Source of the DNA: Chloroflexota bacterium
Lineage (GTDB): Bacteria > Chloroflexota > Dehalococcoidia > Bin125
NCBI GenBank assembly: GCA_026707145.1
Contig: JAPOXK010000010.1
Coordinates: 1-64,000 of the forward strand
Reading direction: 5' to 3'
DNA: 64,000 bases
Each line of letters opens with the position of its first letter. Position 1 is the stretch's first letter. A program made the position numbers and the translations under genes. Shown piece after piece: positions 61,190 to 64,000 of the stretch. The notes below the pieces were generated by a model. It was not told where the DNA came from. It worked only from the letters and a program-made list of their open reading frames with translations, and did not search any database.

Positions 61190-62122
61190 CTAGGGCTGCA
61201 GTGTGAGGAGCGCGCTGCGGATTTCGGCTGCGCGCTCAATGGTCTCTTCGAGAGTGGCCTGGACGGGGATGAGGCTGAAGTGCCGCGCGCCGAGCTCAAC
61301 GTAGGGAGCAAGGTGATCCGCGATCTCCTGTGCGGAACCGTAGGGTGTGTAGCGTTCGAAGCGATCGAAGGGGATCCGGTAAACGTCCTTCATGGCGGCG
61401 GCGACGCGCGCGCGGGCCGCGCCGCGATTATCGTCAACGCTGGTCCAGATTTGGAGACCGAGTTCGACGGCGCTGGCGTCGCGGCCGGCTTCCGTGGCCG
61501 CTGTCGCGATCGTCTCCGCGGCGCTACGGAAACGGTCGAGGGAAAGCCAGATGCCGGTATAGCCGTCGGCGAGGCGGCCGGCGCGATCGAGGGCTGCGGT
61601 GCTGCGACCGCCGATGTGGATGGGGACGGGGCGGGTGGGCTTGGGGTTCATGCTAATGTCGCGCAGCTGGTAGTGGTCGCCTTCGAAGGTGACGTGGTCC
61701 CGGCTCCAGAGCAGCCTGATGATCTGAATCGCCTCATTGGTGCGGGCCCCGCGGGTGTGGAGATCGACACCGCAGGCCTCGAACTCCTTGGGATCCTCCC
61801 CGCCGACGCCGACGCCGAAAATGAGCCGGCCGCCGGAGAGCTGGTCGAGCTGCGCGGCTTGTAGGGCGACCGGCGAAGGATGGCGCAGCGGCAGCAGGTA
61901 GACGCTGGTCTTGAGTTCGATCCGCTCGGTGACGGCGGCGATGGCGGCGAGCGTGAGGAGGCCGTCCGTGCCCTTGCCGTAAAAGGTGACGTGGTCGCCG
62001 GTGTGGATGCCGTCGAGGTTGGCGGCCTCGGCGCGACGACCGGCTTCGAGGGCTTGCTTGGGATCGCGAGCGGTCGCGGCACCCCAGCCACGCGCTGTGA
62101 CCCCGACCTTGAGATTGACCAT
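61190..62122 (-). CDS. Luciferase-like (F420/FMN) oxidoreductase, copy 2
   Basis: A 310-residue homologue of the adjacent protein. Family blocks are LDGIHTGDHVTF, LKTSVYLLPLRHP and LSGGRLIFGVGVGGEDPKEFE. ATG 62122 gives the usual VNLKVGV-type start; longer frame upstream is Arg-rich. It is transcribed before copy 1 in the minus direction (20-base gap), so the two are probably co-transcribed and may work on related substrates. Confidence 0.88.
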   Translation of the reverse strand: MVNLKVGVTARGWGAATARDPKQALEAGRRAEAANLDGIHTGDHVTFYGKGTDGLLTLAAIAAVTERIELKTSVYLLPLRHPSPVALQAAQLDQLSGGRLIFGVGVGGEDPKEFEACGVDLHTRGARTNEAIQIIRLLWSRDHVTFEGDHYQLRDISMNPKPTRPVPIHIGGRSTAALDRAGRLADGYTGIWLSLDRFRSAAETIATAATEAGRDASAVELGLQIWTSVDDNRGAARARVAAAMKDVYRIPFDRFERYTPYGSAQEIADHLAPYVELGARHFSLIPVQATLEETIERAAEIRSALLTLQP

Positions 62123-62384
62123 GGCATTACTCCAACGGCGCAGGGTACTGCGACGCGAGCGCGTGTGGGGAGGATCGCTAGGATGGCATAACGCGATGGG
62201 TGCGCCCGCACGGTCAGCAATCTCGGAGGTTGAGGGTCTGACTGAGCGGTTGACGGCCATCCTGCGGGAGCGCACGCAGGCTGCCATGGTACGTACGGCA
62301 CGGGTTGGCGAGCTACCTGCCGTTGGCAGTGCTGGCCTTCGGGGAAGGTCTTCATTGAGTGGGGCTCCGCCGTAAACTGGCCGG

Positions 62385-63020
62385 GTGAAGGCGCAGTACG
62401 ACCCGGAACCGTTTAGCGTCGCGATCCTGGTGGGTGGTTTTGGGAGGCGGCTGGGGATGGAGAAGGCGCGGGCCCTTGCCGCTGGCCGTCCGTTGCTGCA
62501 CTGGACTGCCGCGGCGGTCGCGCGGCTGACGGACGATCTGATCGTGGTGCGCCGGGTGGATCAGAGGATCGCGAGGGCTGAGGGAGTCGTCTGGCGGGAA
62601 GCGGTCGACCGAGAGGCAGAGCGAGGACCCCTGGCTGGGATCGAAGCGGCGCTTGCGGCTGCTCGGCATGACTTGGTGATCGTATTCGCGTGTGACATGC
62701 CGCTCTTGCGGCCGGCGTTGGTGCGATTGCTGGTGCGCGCGGCGGTTGACGTTGACGTCGCGATTCCGGTGGTCAATGGACGGGAGGAACCGCTCGCGGC
62801 CGCTTATCGTGTGAGTTGCCTGGAGTCCGTGCGAAGCGCGTTGTCTGCCGGCGAGGGCCGTCCGGTCGCGATTCTCAAGGAGTTGCAGGTTCGACGATTG
62901 ACGGCGGCAGAGTTGCGTGCGGAGGACCCGCGTCTGGTGTCGCTGACGAACATCAACTATCCAGAAGATCTGGAACGAGTCGAACGGGAATTGGAAGCGC
63001 GCGCCGCGGCGAATTCGTGA
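62385..63020 (+). CDS. mobA: MobA-like molybdenum cofactor guanylyltransferase
   Basis: A 211-residue NTP-transferase fold. The nucleotide-binding signature is LVGGFGRRLGMEKA near residue 15, corresponding to LxGGxSxRxGxDK, and the metal-binding motif is FACDMPLL. It likely attaches GMP or another nucleotide to molybdopterin. In this window the pterin-dependent enzyme is the AOR at 6622. The GTG start at 62385 is the only start consistent with the motif. Confidence 0.8.
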   Translation: MKAQYDPEPFSVAILVGGFGRRLGMEKARALAAGRPLLHWTAAAVARLTDDLIVVRRVDQRIARAEGVVWREAVDREAERGPLAGIEAALAAARHDLVIVFACDMPLLRPALVRLLVRAAVDVDVAIPVVNGREEPLAAAYRVSCLESVRSALSAGEGRPVAILKELQVRRLTAAELRAEDPRLVSLTNINYPEDLERVERELEARAAANS

Positions 63021-63042
63021 GCGGCGCAGAGGAGGCCGAGCA

Positions 63043-63363
63043 ATGTACCGACGCGTATTCCGGGGGCAGGTGGCGCCGGGACGCCACGGCGAGTTCTTGG
63101 CGGCAGTGGAGGAGGCGCTTCTCTACCAGCACCAGCGCGGGATCCGTGCGCGCTACTCGGTCTGGGACGCACTCACGGGGCGCGCGAGCGAAGTGGAGAT
63201 CGTCTCGGAATTCGAGTCGTTGCAAGACTTGGAGCAATTCGAGGAGCTCGTGGCGCAGGACCAGGCTTTCGCAGGTATCCGGCAGCGCGTGCGGGCGGCG
63301 ATGATGTTCGAGAGTACGACGGTCACGCTGTACCGCCAGCTGGACGTGAGCCCAACGAGCTAG
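63043..63363 (+). CDS. ABM-domain-like small protein
   Basis: A 106-residue ferredoxin-fold alpha/beta-barrel protein like the antibiotic biosynthesis monooxygenase family. YRRVFRGQVAPGRHGEFLAA and SEFESLQDLEQFEELV follow the strand-helix pattern. No catalytic residue can be assigned. It is 23 bases after mobA and ends 4 bases past the start of the convergent gene's stop. Confidence 0.6.
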   Translation: MYRRVFRGQVAPGRHGEFLAAVEEALLYQHQRGIRARYSVWDALTGRASEVEIVSEFESLQDLEQFEELVAQDQAFAGIRQRVRAAMMFESTTVTLYRQLDVSPTS

Positions 63364-64000
63364 GAGCCGCCGCCGGCCGTGCGCGTGGGGGGGAGTCCGA
63401 GCGTTGCGCCCAATTCTTCCTGCACGCGGGCGACGGCGGCCGAATCGGTGCCGATCACGGCCCAGACAGCCGTGTCGTTCCTCGCCACCCAGATCGAGCG
63501 ATTACCGTCAATGGCGGTGACGGCCCGGCCGTCCGTGAACTCGACGATGTTGCTCGCGGTTTCGCTCAGGAGCCGGGCATACTGCTCGAAGAACTCGCTG
63601 GCGTCCTGACTCGTGTCCCATGTGGTGTGCCATGCGAGCAGGCTGGTGTCGTTGGGTCCGATGTAGAGGCTGAGGCGGTCGCCGCCCCAGCCGGCGCCCG
63701 CGCGGGCGGCGTCTGCACGGGGAAGGAAGTGGTCTAGGTACTCGGTGATGATGAACTCGCCGATGGTGTCGTGACCGATCGGCAGCCAGTCGGCGGCGCC
63801 AAGCGCCGTGTAGACATCGGGGTTGGGAAGGACGACGGGCTGCAGCGACGCGGGATCGGCCGGAGGGTCGATGGAGTGAAGGAGCTGCTCGGTGGACTCG
63901 GGAGATATGGCAAGGACGCCATTAACGCCCTCGAATCCGGATCTGTCGCGGATATGAGCAGCGATCAAAGCGCCTTCAATGTAGGGAGAGAAGAAGATCT
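63360..64000 (-). CDS. C-terminal part of a probable exported HExxH-type metalloprotein family member
   Basis: The frame is open to the window edge, so the N-terminus is missing. The visible part starts FFSPYIEGALIAAHIRDRSG and includes SPESTEQLLHSI, IGEFIITEYLDHFLP and LSLYIGPNDTSLLAWHTTWD. This pattern is known from exported proteins that carry an HEYTH-like motif further upstream. That motif would be outside the window, so the call is provisional. Confidence 0.5.
   Translation of the reverse strand, partial: IFFSPYIEGALIAAHIRDRSGFEGVNGVLAISPESTEQLLHSIDPPADPASLQPVVLPNPDVYTALGAADWLPIGHDTIGEFIITEYLDHFLPRADAARAGAGWGGDRLSLYIGPNDTSLLAWHTTWDTSQDASEFFEQYARLLSETASNIVEFTDGRAVTAIDGNRSIWVARNDTAVWAVIGTDSAAVARVQEELGATLGLPPTRTAGGGS

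Overview
The window is a GC-rich bacterial chromosome segment, most likely from an aerobic member of the Chloroflexota (Thermomicrobia, Tepidiformia or Dehalococcoidia-like). This placement is inferred from gene content: an A2-type caa3-like terminal oxidase with CtaA/CtaB/CtaG, paired F420/FMN luciferase-like monooxygenases, tandem short-chain dehydrogenases, PAC2 proteins, LysM/M23 envelope proteins, and an rRNA locus in which no 5S gene follows 23S. No phage, transposon or CRISPR was seen; it reads as ordinary chromosome with some unusual genes.

Layout. 1-1.2 kb: 3' part of 23S rRNA, an initiator tRNA-Met and a terminator. 1.2-6.5 kb: Ktr-type K+ uptake pair, tRNA-Glu, peroxiredoxin, CDGSH protein, MscS channel. 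6.6-12.3 kb: aldehyde ferredoxin oxidoreductase and four tandem paralogous SDRs. 12.3-15.1 kb: a methyltransferase, a PAC2 protein, a ferredoxin-thioredoxin reductase (FTR) homologue interrupted by an in-frame TGA, and ribosomal protein S14. 15.7-19.8 kb: ferric-iron ABC importer. 20-25.4 kb: DinB-like protein, kinase-like protein, M23 lipoprotein, cupin, ECF sigma/anti-sigma pair, phosphatase. 25.4-29.4 kb: second PAC2, metallo-hydrolase, DinB-like, two MaoC-like and two SnoaL-like proteins. 29.4-36.5 kb: two divergent LysM proteins, NAD synthetase, ABC-2 exporter. 36.6-46.6 kb: minus-strand respiratory cluster (cox subunits and heme A enzymes), citrate synthase, and a Gre-factor fusion. 46.7-59.3 kb: rsmG, a quinone-reductase-like enzyme, leuS, coaD, rsmD, a GH18-like protein, greA, lysS, nudix, serS. 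59.4-64 kb: HhH-GPD protein, two luciferase-like oxidoreductases, a MobA-like protein, an ABM-domain protein, and a gene cut by the window edge.

Main discovery. At 14156-14689 the FTR catalytic-subunit reading frame has TGA exactly where the last cysteine of the family's C-H-C motif belongs, and the FTR sequence resumes in frame after it. Twenty-one bases downstream of the TGA begins the GGU of a hairpin whose loop reads AGGUCU and which carries a bulged U below a 4-bp stem. This closely resembles the SECIS minihelix of E. coli fdhF. I read the gene as a selenocysteine-containing FTR (C-H-U), with Sec at the active-site position that in plant/cyanobacterial FTR contacts the 4Fe-4S cluster.

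Other points for a second look: an rsmD gene with no ATG/GTG/TTG that could restore its N-terminus (a CTG behind a strong Shine-Dalgarno that overlaps the stop of the preceding gene in the same frame); a Gre factor fused to a recombinase-like N-terminal domain, while the greA next to lysS has lost the usual tip residues; a duplicated subunit-IV-like membrane domain fused to a nuclease-like domain in the oxidase operon; a CRP-type palindrome upstream of that operon; and a perfect 30-bp palindrome in front of the sigma factor.
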